DNA from: Bacteroidetes bacterium 47-18
GTDB taxonomy: Bacteria > Bacteroidota > Bacteroidia > Chitinophagales > Chitinophagaceae
Direction of reading: 5' to 3'
NCBI GenBank assembly: GCA_001897155.1
Contig: MKSF01000014.1
Coordinates: 310,001-374,000 of the forward strand
Length of the DNA: 64,000 nt
A model generated the notes under the pieces. The model was given only the letters and a program-made list of their open reading frames with translations. It had not been told where the DNA came from and searched no databases. Below are positions 26,453-33,938 of the stretch, in pieces. A program made the translations under genes and the position numbers. Within the stretch, counting starts at the first letter, position 1. The number at the start of each line of letters is the position of its first letter.

Positions 26453-26578
26453 ATGAACCAGATCTACCAGCATTTGACACCATTTAATTATACAATACAA
26501 GACTTTCGTAGAAGTTGGGAAAATCAGCATCCTGATGTCAATAATGCACTTTTGTTTAATCAGTATGGTATAAATTAG
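26453..26578 (+). pseudogene. Duplicated 3' tail of the metallopeptidase gene (cassette 2)
   Basis: 41 codons reading MNQIYQHLTPFNYTIQDFRR and so on to LLFNQYGIN. They match the last codons of the metallopeptidase (NQIYQHLTPFNYTIQDFRTS and onward) with few changes. The matching part begins directly behind the first cassette's terminator and ends 4 bp before the next lipoprotein ATG, so it is the tail of a lost or truncated peptidase gene. An ATG opens the fragment, so a 41-residue peptide could in principle be made. Confidence 0.85.
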
Positions 26579-26582
26579 TTTT

Positions 26583-27197
26583 ATGAAAAGAATATTAATA
26601 GCTTCGATAGTCTGTCTACTTGTTGTTTCTTGCGACCCCAAAGATATGCCCACAGAAGATATAACCCTTCCTGATATAGAGTTTGCTTTCACTGTAAATC
26701 CAGATACAGCTTATTTAAAAGTTGGTGATACTTTTGCAATTCGTGCAGCTATTAGCAGCAAATTAAGCAACGGAGTACAACTAACCGACGGTGGAGGTGA
26801 AATCTGGTTTAGTGCAGTTAGAGGGGAAAATATACCGAGAATTTCTTTTGATGACATAAGTCCAGCATTAAATAATGAAGATTACAATCTGATAATTGAA
26901 AATGGAGCTGTAAAATGGATGTCTTCCAATCCCAATCAACTATATAGATTAACATTTTTTCCTACAGGCGATTCAATTATTTTACATTACAAGTTTGTAT
27001 TTCTCAAAAAAGGACTATACCAAATCGGAGGATTCCAATCTTCGTTTTATCAAGGCTCAAAAGGTAAAGCAAGAACCAAGACTTATTTCAATGTAGCAAA
27101 TCACAATTGGAATCTTGTAGATATGCCAGAAAATCCGGTTCCTAAACCTGGAGAATATGGATATAGTGAGAATTATCTGTTTGCCGTCACAGATTAA
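26583..27197 (+). CDS. Small lipoprotein, cassette copy 2 (divergent)
   Basis: 204 residues. The signal MKRILIASIVCLLVVSC has lipobox VVSC, then DPKDMPTEDITLPDIEFAF. Both ends are conserved with copies 1 and 3 (NPDTAYLKVGDTFAIRAAIS near the start; GYSENYLFAVTD at the end). The middle, about residues 65-135 (SAVRGENIPRISFDDISPAL and beyond), is quite different. Its DNA is noticeably more A/T-rich than the surrounding copies. This pattern suggests a different specificity or a different age of acquisition. Function unknown. Confidence 0.82.
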   Translation: MKRILIASIVCLLVVSCDPKDMPTEDITLPDIEFAFTVNPDTAYLKVGDTFAIRAAISSKLSNGVQLTDGGGEIWFSAVRGENIPRISFDDISPALNNEDYNLIIENGAVKWMSSNPNQLYRLTFFPTGDSIILHYKFVFLKKGLYQIGGFQSSFYQGSKGKARTKTYFNVANHNWNLVDMPENPVPKPGEYGYSENYLFAVTD

Positions 27198-27204
27198 GAG
27201 TTAC

Positions 27205-27235
27205 AAGCCGTAGCGCTCTTTCTGTTGCGGCTTTT
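27205..27235 (+). terminator. Terminator of cassette 2
   Basis: AAGCCGTAGC pairs with GTTGCGGCTT (two G-U pairs), followed by TT; same design as the 26420 terminator. Confidence 0.8.
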
Positions 27236-27240
27236 AAATA

Positions 27241-27333
27241 CCAAAACAACTGGAAGACTTCCGGTTTAGCTGGGAAAATCAATACCCGGACGTAAATAAT
27301 GCAGCATTATTTGATGAATATTTAGATAGATAA
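27241..27333 (+). pseudogene. Duplicated 3' tail of the metallopeptidase gene (cassette 3)
   Basis: 31 codons including the stop, reading KQLEDFRFSWENQYPDVNNA then ALFDEYLDR. They match the metallopeptidase C-terminus (DFRTSWENMHPDINNAALFN, then EYLNR). The fragment starts just behind the cassette 2 terminator, has no start codon, and ends 3 bp before the third lipoprotein ATG. Confidence 0.85.
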
Positions 27334-27336
27334 ATT

Positions 27337-27941
27337 ATGGAAAAATATTTGGTTTTATTTCTAAGCACATTGGTGTTCATATCCTGTGAGCCAGATCCTA
27401 TAGATGAAGGTATTACCTTGCCTGAAATGGAATTTGGATTGATAGTTAGTCCCGTACAGCTTATATCAGATTAGGCGATACCGTTACCTTGTATGCTTCT
27501 ATACCGAGCATATTAAGTAATGGCGTTAAGATAGAAGACGGTAAAGCAACGATTGACTTATATATGGGATATAGAAATGAGATACCTGTCTTACATACGA
27601 ATAACGAAGCTGTGATTGTAGGTACACATTTGAATATTTTAGAAGAAAAAGGAAGCGTTAGGATCAGTCCTAATACGGGTAAAATCGTAGAAGTCTATGC
27701 GCATCCATACGGGGACAGCATCCAGGTAGCGATAAAATTTATTCCTCTAAAGACCGGAACCTATGTTATGCAGTTTTATTCTAAGTTTTACGAAGGGAAA
27801 AGAGGTAAAACCCGAACCGTTCCTAAATTTGATGTTGAAAATCCCCATTGGGATCAACTGTGGAAAATAGAAGGACATCCCGCACCAAGTGCAAAAGAAA
27901 GCAGTTATTATAGGAATTATTTTTTCGCTGTCACTGATTAA
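27337..27941 (+). pseudogene. Small lipoprotein, cassette copy 3, frameshifted
   Basis: The ATG at 27337 gives MEKYLVLFLSTLVFISCEPD (lipobox FISC), then ITLPEMEFGLIVSP, after which the frame breaks. At 27451-27458 the DNA reads CCCGTACA where copy 1 has CCCGATAC, so one base is missing. From about 27455 the frame one base over continues as TAYIRLGDTVTLYASIPSIL and onward to NYFFAVTD at 27941. With the lost base restored the product would be 201 residues, equal to copy 1. It is a recent inactivation, or a sequencing error. The downstream open part could only be expressed by an internal start. Confidence 0.8.
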
Positions 27942-27942
27942 T

Positions 27943-27979
27943 TTACAAGCCGTAACGCTCTTTCTGCTACGGCTTGTAA
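27943..27979 (+). terminator. Terminator of cassette 3
   Basis: TTACAAGCCGTA pairs perfectly with TACGGCTTGTAA. It is homologous to the other two cassette terminators but lacks a clear T-run. It may also serve the convergent gene at 28016. Confidence 0.7.
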
Positions 27980-28015
27980 TATTATGGTTAAAGAAAGCCG
28001 TCGTGCAGTACCTGG

Positions 28016-28453
28016 TCAACGATTGATGGCTTCCAAATTTCCTGGTATCATTCTTTCTTCCAGGTGCAGGTATTTGTTTCGTCCTATAGTGAAGTCATAA
28101 ACTAACGCCAGTATGGCCGGTGCTGCAACGGGCAGCACGAGATTGAAGCTGTCGTGGCGATCCAGTATTCTCAGTAAGATAAGGGCAATGATGGTAAGTC
28201 CCAATAACCATTGAGTATATCTGGAACCCGAAAGCTGGAGGTCGGCAGCGGAAGTGCCGGATAAATCTACGGCAAGCTCCCTGCTGCCGCACCAATCAAT
28301 TTCTGCACGGATACTGTTTATCCCGGAGATTGCCTGGAATTCTCTTGTTTCACCGCTGGCGATGCGCCCTGCGGGCTTGCCGTTGATGTAGATCACCACA
28401 TCTCTGAAGCGGTTGATCAGTTCGTTTTTCCTGTGTATCCTGATGGTAGCCAT
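28016..28453 (-). CDS. Small membrane protein, unknown
   Basis: 145 residues. The N-terminal soluble part MATIRIHRKNELINRFRDVV continues with YINGKPAGRIASGETREF, a beta-sandwich-like pattern seen in small Bacteroidota proteins. Two hydrophobic helices follow at about 84-98 and 104-120 (WLLGLTIIALILLRIL; VLPVAAPAILALVYDF). There is no signal peptide. The function is unknown. It converges on the lipoprotein array. Confidence 0.7.
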   Translation of the reverse strand: MATIRIHRKNELINRFRDVVIYINGKPAGRIASGETREFQAISGINSIRAEIDWCGSRELAVDLSGTSAADLQLSGSRYTQWLLGLTIIALILLRILDRHDSFNLVLPVAAPAILALVYDFTIGRNKYLHLEERMIPGNLEAINR

Positions 28454-28661
28454 ATGTATGCATACAATTTAATGATAAAATATTACTGATATTAGCCCCT
28501 TACCTGCAAATATAAGCAGAAAAAATGTTTTGCAAAATATTAACTTCCCGGGCTGCCTGGTAACAATACACACTTCCGGGGTCATAGGTATAACGGGATG
28601 ATCTGGAAAAAATGAAGGATGTCGGATAGCGATACAACGACCGGTGTGACAACACCGGCCA

Positions 28662-29078
28662 TTATTTGCCAAACCGTTTTTTTACGACTGCAGCTTTTTC
28701 CTCCAATGACTTAAAGGAAGGGCATTGCTTCATGTCATCATCTGTTATTTTAAGCTTACCGCATGCCGCCGCTACTTCAAGCGTTTTTTTACTGGTAATA
28801 TCAATAAGCGCTTTGCCGAAGCTGTCGCTTTGCGCTTGTTCCCTGGTAGGAAAAAAATCAGTAGCGATATACAGCACCTGTACAATATTTTCCATAGCAT
28901 CGGTGCAGTCACAAGGCGTCCTGATATCCGATATTTCAAGCTTGTCCAATATGGCTTGTATGTTTATGATATCTTCACAGGTGAGCTTTTTGCTTTGCGC
29001 ATTTGAGGGTGCAGATAGAAAGATCAGCACGGCAATAAATAAAGACCTTAATGTTATCTCATCGAGTATTTGCATCAA
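28662..29078 (-). CDS. Small secreted protein, unknown
   Basis: 138 residues. A hydrophobic stretch at about 11-26 (RSLFIAVLIFLSAPSNAQ) looks like a signal peptide with cleavage after NAQ. The mature part has Cys in LTCEDI, TPCDCTDAM, AACGKL and KQCPSF, and is mostly helical in pattern, with a basic C-terminus (VVKKRFGK). I do not recognise a domain. It stands alone between non-coding stretches. Confidence 0.65.
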   Translation of the reverse strand: MMQILDEITLRSLFIAVLIFLSAPSNAQSKKLTCEDIINIQAILDKLEISDIRTPCDCTDAMENIVQVLYIATDFFPTREQAQSDSFGKALIDITSKKTLEVAAACGKLKITDDDMKQCPSFKSLEEKAAVVKKRFGK

Positions 29079-29543
29079 AAATAAGTATTTATAAACGCTG
29101 AATGAATTTTCTTTTTATAAGATACCTTATGACCAGCAAAGCTTTCCAACTCCGTTGTTGGTGTTCTTCACCTACAACTGTATAAGGCTTTATTACATAA
29201 CTCCAACTCAATGACTAAGAGATTCCTCACATCCGTTCGGAATGACTGGCACGATACAGCACATTTTACTCCGCTGTTGGTGCTCACTCTGTTGCCGGCG
29301 TGCTTGACCAACGACTCTTATAACCAGCAAAGCTTTCCAACTCCGTTGTTGGTGTGCTTCACTAACAACTCTATAAGGCTTTATCACATACCTCCAACTC
29401 AAGACTAAGAGATTCCTCACATCCGTTCGGAATGACCATAAGAGTACATTTCACCCGTTGCAGGTACTTGCTCAATTGTTGGTGTTCTTCACCAACAACC
29501 TATAAGGTCTTACCAGGTGTCTACGTTCACTTTTAATAAAATA
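29079..29543. repeat. Dispersed intergenic repeat, several copies
   Basis: No gene. At least three copies of the family recur between about 29130 and 29510. Each has a hairpin core of the type GTTGGTGTTCTTCACC or GTTGGTGTGCTTCACTAAC and an AGAGATTCCTCACATCCG-type motif (29217-29245, 29406-29435). The spacing is less regular than at 9 kb. Confidence 0.75.
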
Positions 29544-29575
29544 GGCTGTCCCGGAGAGGACAGCCCATTTGTGCA
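29544..29575 (-). terminator. Terminator of the T9SS type A protein gene
   Basis: GGCTGTCC (29544-29551) pairs with GGACAGCC (29558-29565). On the minus strand the hairpin is followed by TATTTTATT. It lies about 30 bp behind the stop codon. Confidence 0.75.
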
Positions 29576-29592
29576 GGTTAACATAGCGATCT

Positions 29593-31740
29593 TTATCTCG
29601 TCGTCTTTACAAATTTTTTCTGATGCATCACGCCGTTTAATCTGACTTTCACAATATAGACACCATCATTCAAATGATGTATTGGAATGGATATCTTACC
29701 ATTAGTGACAGGCAGGCCGGTTATCTTTAATTGCGATTTGCCATCAGTTCCTATGACCTCCGCATCAATATTCATTGCCTGAAGGTCAGAATTTAAAACC
29801 GGTATCAGAATCTCTGTGTGCGCCGGGTTCGGATACAATTCACCAAGCTCTTTTGAGTCTTTTACCGGGTTATCATCACCGGCTTCCTTGTCGGATGACT
29901 TTTCAAAGCATATCTGGAATCTTTTTACACACTCCATACCGTTCGGCGTATTGTATATAATGGTGACCGTATAAAATCCCGGGCTGGTATATGTATGATC
30001 GACATTGCCTGTTGGGCTGCTTAATGTGTTGCCGTCGCCAAAATCCCAGAAATAGTTGCCACCGGGACTGTAGCCGCTTGCATCAAAATAATAGGTCATC
30101 GGATCGTCAACATCAATACAGTATCTTGCGGTAATTATACACGAATCCTGAGGTTCACATTCCCGCATATAAATGTATATGGAGTCAATGTCGGTACATT
30201 CGCCGTTAGATACTTCCAGCGTGTACCAGCCGGCATTGATTGCCGTGGCGCCGGGGATCACCGGGTTTTGCAATGTGCTGCTGAACCCGGCCGGTCCGTT
30301 CCAGTTGTAGGTGCCGCCGGGTACTGTATTGGCGAACAGGTTGATATTCTCTCCCGGACAATAGGGATTGTTGCCCGCAGTTGCTACCGCATCTACAGCG
30401 CCATAATCGCTAAAGTACGCATAACCCGCACCGCCGTTATTCCTGTCAATAAAGGATAGATGAAACAATCCGGATGTATTGACCAGGTTTATAACGGAGT
30501 TTACAGGATAGGTGGTAATGGGTAAATTCACTCTTGCGAAGACCCATGCCCCTCCGGTGCCGGGAACAGAGCTAAACATTGTCGATGTAATGGCCGTAGG
30601 GGATCCGTTGAGCAGGAAATTACCTTCATGTCCCGAACGTATGAGTATATTGGCCTGTAAGCTCTGGTCCGATACCCTGAGATAGGAAACATTCTGGCTG
30701 CCTGTGCAGTTTATCTGCGGTAACTGTGTCGCTCCCACCTCGCAGCCTGAACCGGAAACCTGCCAGATATAAGCAGGCTGGCTGGTCTGGATATATGTGG
30801 CGTTCTGGGCAGCCCCGATTGATGTTCTGAAGGTTTGTCCCGCATTGATGGTTGCGATCAGCGTACCGTCCTTAAATATTTGAGTTGCATTCTGGGTTGC
30901 AGTGATAAACAGCAATTCATTGGAATCTACTGTGAGTAACCCTTTGATGGCCGCATATTCCGTTCCTGTTTTGGAAACGGGTAAGATCTGGTCTCCTGCC
31001 AGATCCACACAGTAATTATCCACATACAAACCGTCATCTTTAACTGTAATAGCGACAGGCTTGTTGGCGGTCACTAAGGAGCCGTTTAAGTGTCCTGCTG
31101 CAAGGTGGGTGGTGGCAGATGCGCTGTAGGTCTGTCCCGCATTCAGATTGACCGTAAAAGGAATACCTGCGGAGTGTCCCACGATATTATTGCTTGGCGT
31201 GATGGTCACCTGTGTGCTGTTTTCCGTTGCAACGATGTCAAATGAGTTCCTTGCCTGCGGCAGATAGCTGCTGATATTATCGAACGTATTCTGCGAGGGG
31301 ATCCTGAAGCTGGTGCCTAATGCATTTTTCCCTTTGAGCGCAAAAGCCTCAGGATTGTTCTTATTCCCGGATGTACCGCCACTAACCACATCGTAATAAA
31401 CAGAGACAGGGGCTGTGGATGTAATTTTCAGGCCGTTATTCAGAATAGTATTGGCCGGGGTGCATTCCAGGGTACCGATCCAGGCGGTCAGGTCAAAGCT
31501 TTGGAATGCATTGGCCGGAATGAGCAGTGTTCCCAAAGTGCTGGAAGCGGCAGGAATGGTTATCGTAACGGTGGCAGGAGCGCTGTAGGTGGTAATTCTG
31601 AGCAGGATAGGGCGATCCAGGTTGGTTCCCGTGTGCTGCATCACCTCCGGTGCCGCAAACCAGAATTCTGTATCTGTTTGGGCTGCACCGGTCAGCTTTA
31701 ATAATAACATGGCAATTGAGACTAAAAAAAGTTTTTTCAT
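29593..31740 (-). CDS. T9SS type A secreted protein with IgGFc-binding-like and PKD domains
   Basis: 715 residues from the start at 31740 (MKKLFLVSIAMLLLKLTGAA, a signal peptide); 12 further codons upstream precede the signal and are unlikely. The N-terminal half has the pattern of the IgGFc-binding-protein N-terminal domain (TEFWFAAPEVMQHTG..., FQSFDLTAW, AFALKGKNALGTSFRIPSQ). A PKD-like domain follows near the end (YFWDFGDGNTLSSPTG...VDHTYTSPGFYTVTI). The last about 75 residues (LGELYPNPAHTEILIPV to KKFVKTTR) are the T9SS type A sorting domain. It is probably exported to the cell surface as an adhesin-like protein. Confidence 0.88.
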   Translation of the reverse strand: MKKLFLVSIAMLLLKLTGAAQTDTEFWFAAPEVMQHTGTNLDRPILLRITTYSAPATVTITIPAASSTLGTLLIPANAFQSFDLTAWIGTLECTPANTILNNGLKITSTAPVSVYYDVVSGGTSGNKNNPEAFALKGKNALGTSFRIPSQNTFDNISSYLPQARNSFDIVATENSTQVTITPSNNIVGHSAGIPFTVNLNAGQTYSASATTHLAAGHLNGSLVTANKPVAITVKDDGLYVDNYCVDLAGDQILPVSKTGTEYAAIKGLLTVDSNELLFITATQNATQIFKDGTLIATINAGQTFRTSIGAAQNATYIQTSQPAYIWQVSGSGCEVGATQLPQINCTGSQNVSYLRVSDQSLQANILIRSGHEGNFLLNGSPTAITSTMFSSVPGTGGAWVFARVNLPITTYPVNSVINLVNTSGLFHLSFIDRNNGGAGYAYFSDYGAVDAVATAGNNPYCPGENINLFANTVPGGTYNWNGPAGFSSTLQNPVIPGATAINAGWYTLEVSNGECTDIDSIYIYMRECEPQDSCIITARYCIDVDDPMTYYFDASGYSPGGNYFWDFGDGNTLSSPTGNVDHTYTSPGFYTVTIIYNTPNGMECVKRFQICFEKSSDKEAGDDNPVKDSKELGELYPNPAHTEILIPVLNSDLQAMNIDAEVIGTDGKSQLKITGLPVTNGKISIPIHHLNDGVYIVKVRLNGVMHQKKFVKTTR

Positions 31741-32032
31741 GAGCTTTGTTTTGGATGTGATACAATAAATATCCATTCTCTATGCTGTTTTTCTGTCGAA
31801 AATGAATGGTGAAACAAATATTGTTCGGATTGGATCCGCAGGTAAATAAGATACATTGGAAAGATAATAAATAATGTTATTTTATTTTTTTTTTTTTTAT
31901 AAGAGTATTTAAATCATTATTTTATGAATTCAAATAATTAAATATAGTTTTATTTTCGATTACCTGTTGATAGGCGGGCATAGAGGGGCTTGTTATGCAG
32001 AATTGCGTGCTGTAAATTATCTGCTGAAAATT
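31741..32032. other. Upstream region with a long T-run
   Basis: A/T-rich gap between the T9SS gene and tRNA-Lys copy 2. It contains an uninterrupted run of about 14 T near 31885-31898 within TTTATTTTTT-type sequence. No gene is visible. Confidence 0.4.
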
Positions 32033-32062
32033 TTGTAAATTAAGAATAGGGTATTACCTTTG
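32033..32062 (+). promoter_or_regulatory. Promoter of tRNA-Lys copy 2
   Basis: TTG (32033-32035), a 19-base spacer and TACCTTTG (32055-32062) fit the Bacteroidota consensus. The leader to the tRNA is about 70 bases, longer than for copy 1. Confidence 0.7.
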
Positions 32063-32135
32063 CGACCTGATATAAATGCTCGTACAGAGATATATCTATG
32101 GATGAGGTTGACATCTGTAAAAAGCAACTGGTAAA

Positions 32136-32208
32136 GATCCTGTAGCTCAGTTGGTAGAGCAATACACTTTTAATGTATGGGCCCTGGGTTCGAGTCCCAG
32201 CGGGATCA
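32136..32208 (+). tRNA. tRNA-Lys (anticodon TTT), copy 2
   Basis: 73 bases, identical to the copy at 21428-21500, with anticodon loop CTTTTAA and no encoded CCA. The identity ends at the tRNA boundaries: promoters, leaders and terminators differ. Confidence 0.97.
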
Positions 32209-32214
32209 CGTCTT

Positions 32215-32252
32215 GGGACAAGTCTGAAACGATAGGCTTGTCCCTTTTTTTA
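32215..32252 (+). terminator. Terminator of tRNA-Lys copy 2
   Basis: GGGACAAG pairs with CTTGTCCC and is followed by a run of seven T. Confidence 0.85.
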
Positions 32253-32476
32253 TGCCTTGTAATTTACGGGTATACTGATCAGAGGAGTTGGCTGAGTTTA
32301 TCTTCGGGGTTCGATGTTGTGTACGGTCAAATGCAGAAAAATCGGGGAATACCGCACCCATTTTTACTTGTTTTCCTCTGTGGATAGTATTTTTCACCCG
32401 TGCTTCCAACCCGTGCTTCCAATTTCTTTAAAAGCATTTCCACAAGCGCATCAAGGATTTCTATTATTAATCATAC

Positions 32477-32832
32477 TTACTCTTCCTGTTCCAGTATCTC
32501 ATTGTATTTTCTCCTGATATTGCTCCAGTCCTCGTTGTCTTCGTTATTATTAATTAGCCGGAATAGTTCTGTGTCCCCGATATCCTTACCCAACTGCTTT
32601 TGAATATCAGCCAGCCCCCGCAGGTTGTCGCCCATTGCGGAATATTTAGGAAGCATACTTTTGGAAAGCTTCGGGCTTTCTTTTGAATACAGAACATAGT
32701 ATAGTACCGCAAACAACTTTGCGTATTCCTGTGCATCCGGTCTCCGGAAAAACCTATCCTCTTATGATAATTTGTGATGGAGGCGTCCGTCTTTCGGCCC
32801 GGGTCAAACGTACTTTTAAGGTATTGAGACAT
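32477..32832 (-). pseudogene. Frameshifted hypothetical gene
   Basis: The ATG at 32832 gives MSQYLKSTFDPGRKTDASIT then NYHK. After that the sensible frame shifts near 32760 and continues as EDRFFRRPDAQEYAKLFAVL through KESPKLSKSMLPKYSAMGDN to NEILEQEE at 32477. One lost base at the CATAAGAGGAT stretch would restore about 118 residues. The C-terminal part is strongly charged and helical (LINNNEDNEDWSNIRRKYNE). I do not recognise it. It lies next to tRNA-Lys copy 2 and may be a remnant of an inserted element. Confidence 0.55.
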
Positions 32833-33224
32833 TACTTTACACCCGCGTAACGAATTTTGAAATAGTGCCCAGCTATTCAGCTTTCAATAGCCGCCTTAAG
32901 AAAAACACAAATGTGAATGTGTTCAAATTGGTAATTGGGTATCAAATGGCTGACCACCCAATAACGGCCATTATTTCCCCGTAAAGTATATGCAGCTAAC
33001 CCGTTTGTAAACAAAAACAGGCTGAATATCCCCATTTTTATGTCGCTTATCACTATTATTTCTATTATTATCCCTTAACAAATACTTTTGGTACAGGAAG
33101 TAGTACCATTCATTTTTTTAAATCATCTGTAAACCGGCTCCTGCGTTCTGCACCTGTATAGCCGGCTTATTCTTACTGAAATGCTTTTTTACATATTTTT
33201 TTAATCACCCCAAAACCTATACTT
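32833..33224. other. Upstream region of cysteine-rich paralogue 2
   Basis: About 390 bp without a gene. It includes a small inverted repeat TGGTAC/GTACCA (33089-33108) and, before the ATG, a T-run and AATCACC similar to the region in front of paralogue 1. Confidence 0.4.
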
Positions 33225-33680
33225 ATGAAAAACATTATCTTAAGCATCATTTTATCCCTTTGTTACTTTTACGGTTATTCCGATTCCCGGGGCATTGCGA
33301 TCAGCAACGAAAGCCGCTGTGATATCTATCTGCAGGTGCTGGGCACTAAGGAATGCAATACCTGCCAGAAGCAGTATATCAGTGATGTCATTGTCATCCC
33401 CGGCGGCGGTACTGCAACGTACCTGAACACCACTACCCTGGGCGGTAATTTCCCTGCTATCCCGGCTTACATTCATTCCGTACGTATTCTGAGCGGCCCT
33501 CGCCATTGCCGGATGCAGGCTTGGTATATCGGGGAACCGGCATGTAGCTTTCCCACAGCAATTGCCTTTTTTACGCGGGATGAGAACTGCCGTATAATAT
33601 GCGAGCGCCTGCGCGCTGAATGGCATGCTTCCCAAAGCTCAAGGTGCGAGGGCATTGCGCGCTTGGTGATAGCGCCGTAA
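33225..33680 (+). CDS. Secreted cysteine-rich protein, paralogue 2
   Basis: 151 residues with signal peptide MKNIILSIILSLCYFYGYS. It is clearly homologous to the product at 21986-22435: SRGIAISNESRCDIYLQV, GTKECNTCQ, DVIVIPGG, NTTTLGG, IHSVRILSGPRHC, GEPAC, CERLRAEWH and CEGIARLVIAP align throughout without large gaps. Several Cys of paralogue 1 (TSC, TIC, RCDC, the final Cys) are absent here, so the disulphide pattern differs. It lies about 1 kb downstream of tRNA-Lys copy 2, whereas paralogue 1 lies about 0.5 kb downstream of copy 1 in opposite orientation. Function unknown. Confidence 0.78.
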   Translation: MKNIILSIILSLCYFYGYSDSRGIAISNESRCDIYLQVLGTKECNTCQKQYISDVIVIPGGGTATYLNTTTLGGNFPAIPAYIHSVRILSGPRHCRMQAWYIGEPACSFPTAIAFFTRDENCRIICERLRAEWHASQSSRCEGIARLVIAP

Positions 33681-33746
33681 AATATTGGCTGATCCGATAG
33701 CCGCTTTACCCTGTACCGGAAAGATCTTACGGGCAGCATTGTTAAG

Positions 33747-33778
33747 CAAGCCGGGCGACCTAAAGGCCGCCCGGCTTG
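33747..33778. terminator. Terminator after cysteine-rich paralogue 2
   Basis: CAAGCCGGGCG pairs perfectly with CGCCCGGCTTG. It lies between two convergent genes and has only a short T-run (TTG). Confidence 0.65.
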
Positions 33779-33938
33779 TTGTATAGATAAGGCGCTGCTC
33801 CTGCTGTACCGTCAATCCCTTTGTTGCGAACGGCTTATTTTTCCGTATCGCCCGAAAGACGATGTCTCATCCTATTTATTTTCTTTCATTCATTAAGACA
33901 AGCTACTGCCGGGCATTTCCCAACCTTCTGGCATATGC

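Noticed and set aside
25684-27979. Classical contact-dependent toxin/immunity locus
   Set aside because: The repeated tail is only 30-40 codons, with no toxin domain, Rhs or filamentous-haemagglutinin repeats, and the partner is an exported lipoprotein, not a cytosolic immunity protein.
21428-32208. Integrated element with attL/attR at the tRNA genes
   Set aside because: No integrase or excision gene is seen, and both tRNA copies are complete with separate promoters; kept only as a possibility in the findings.
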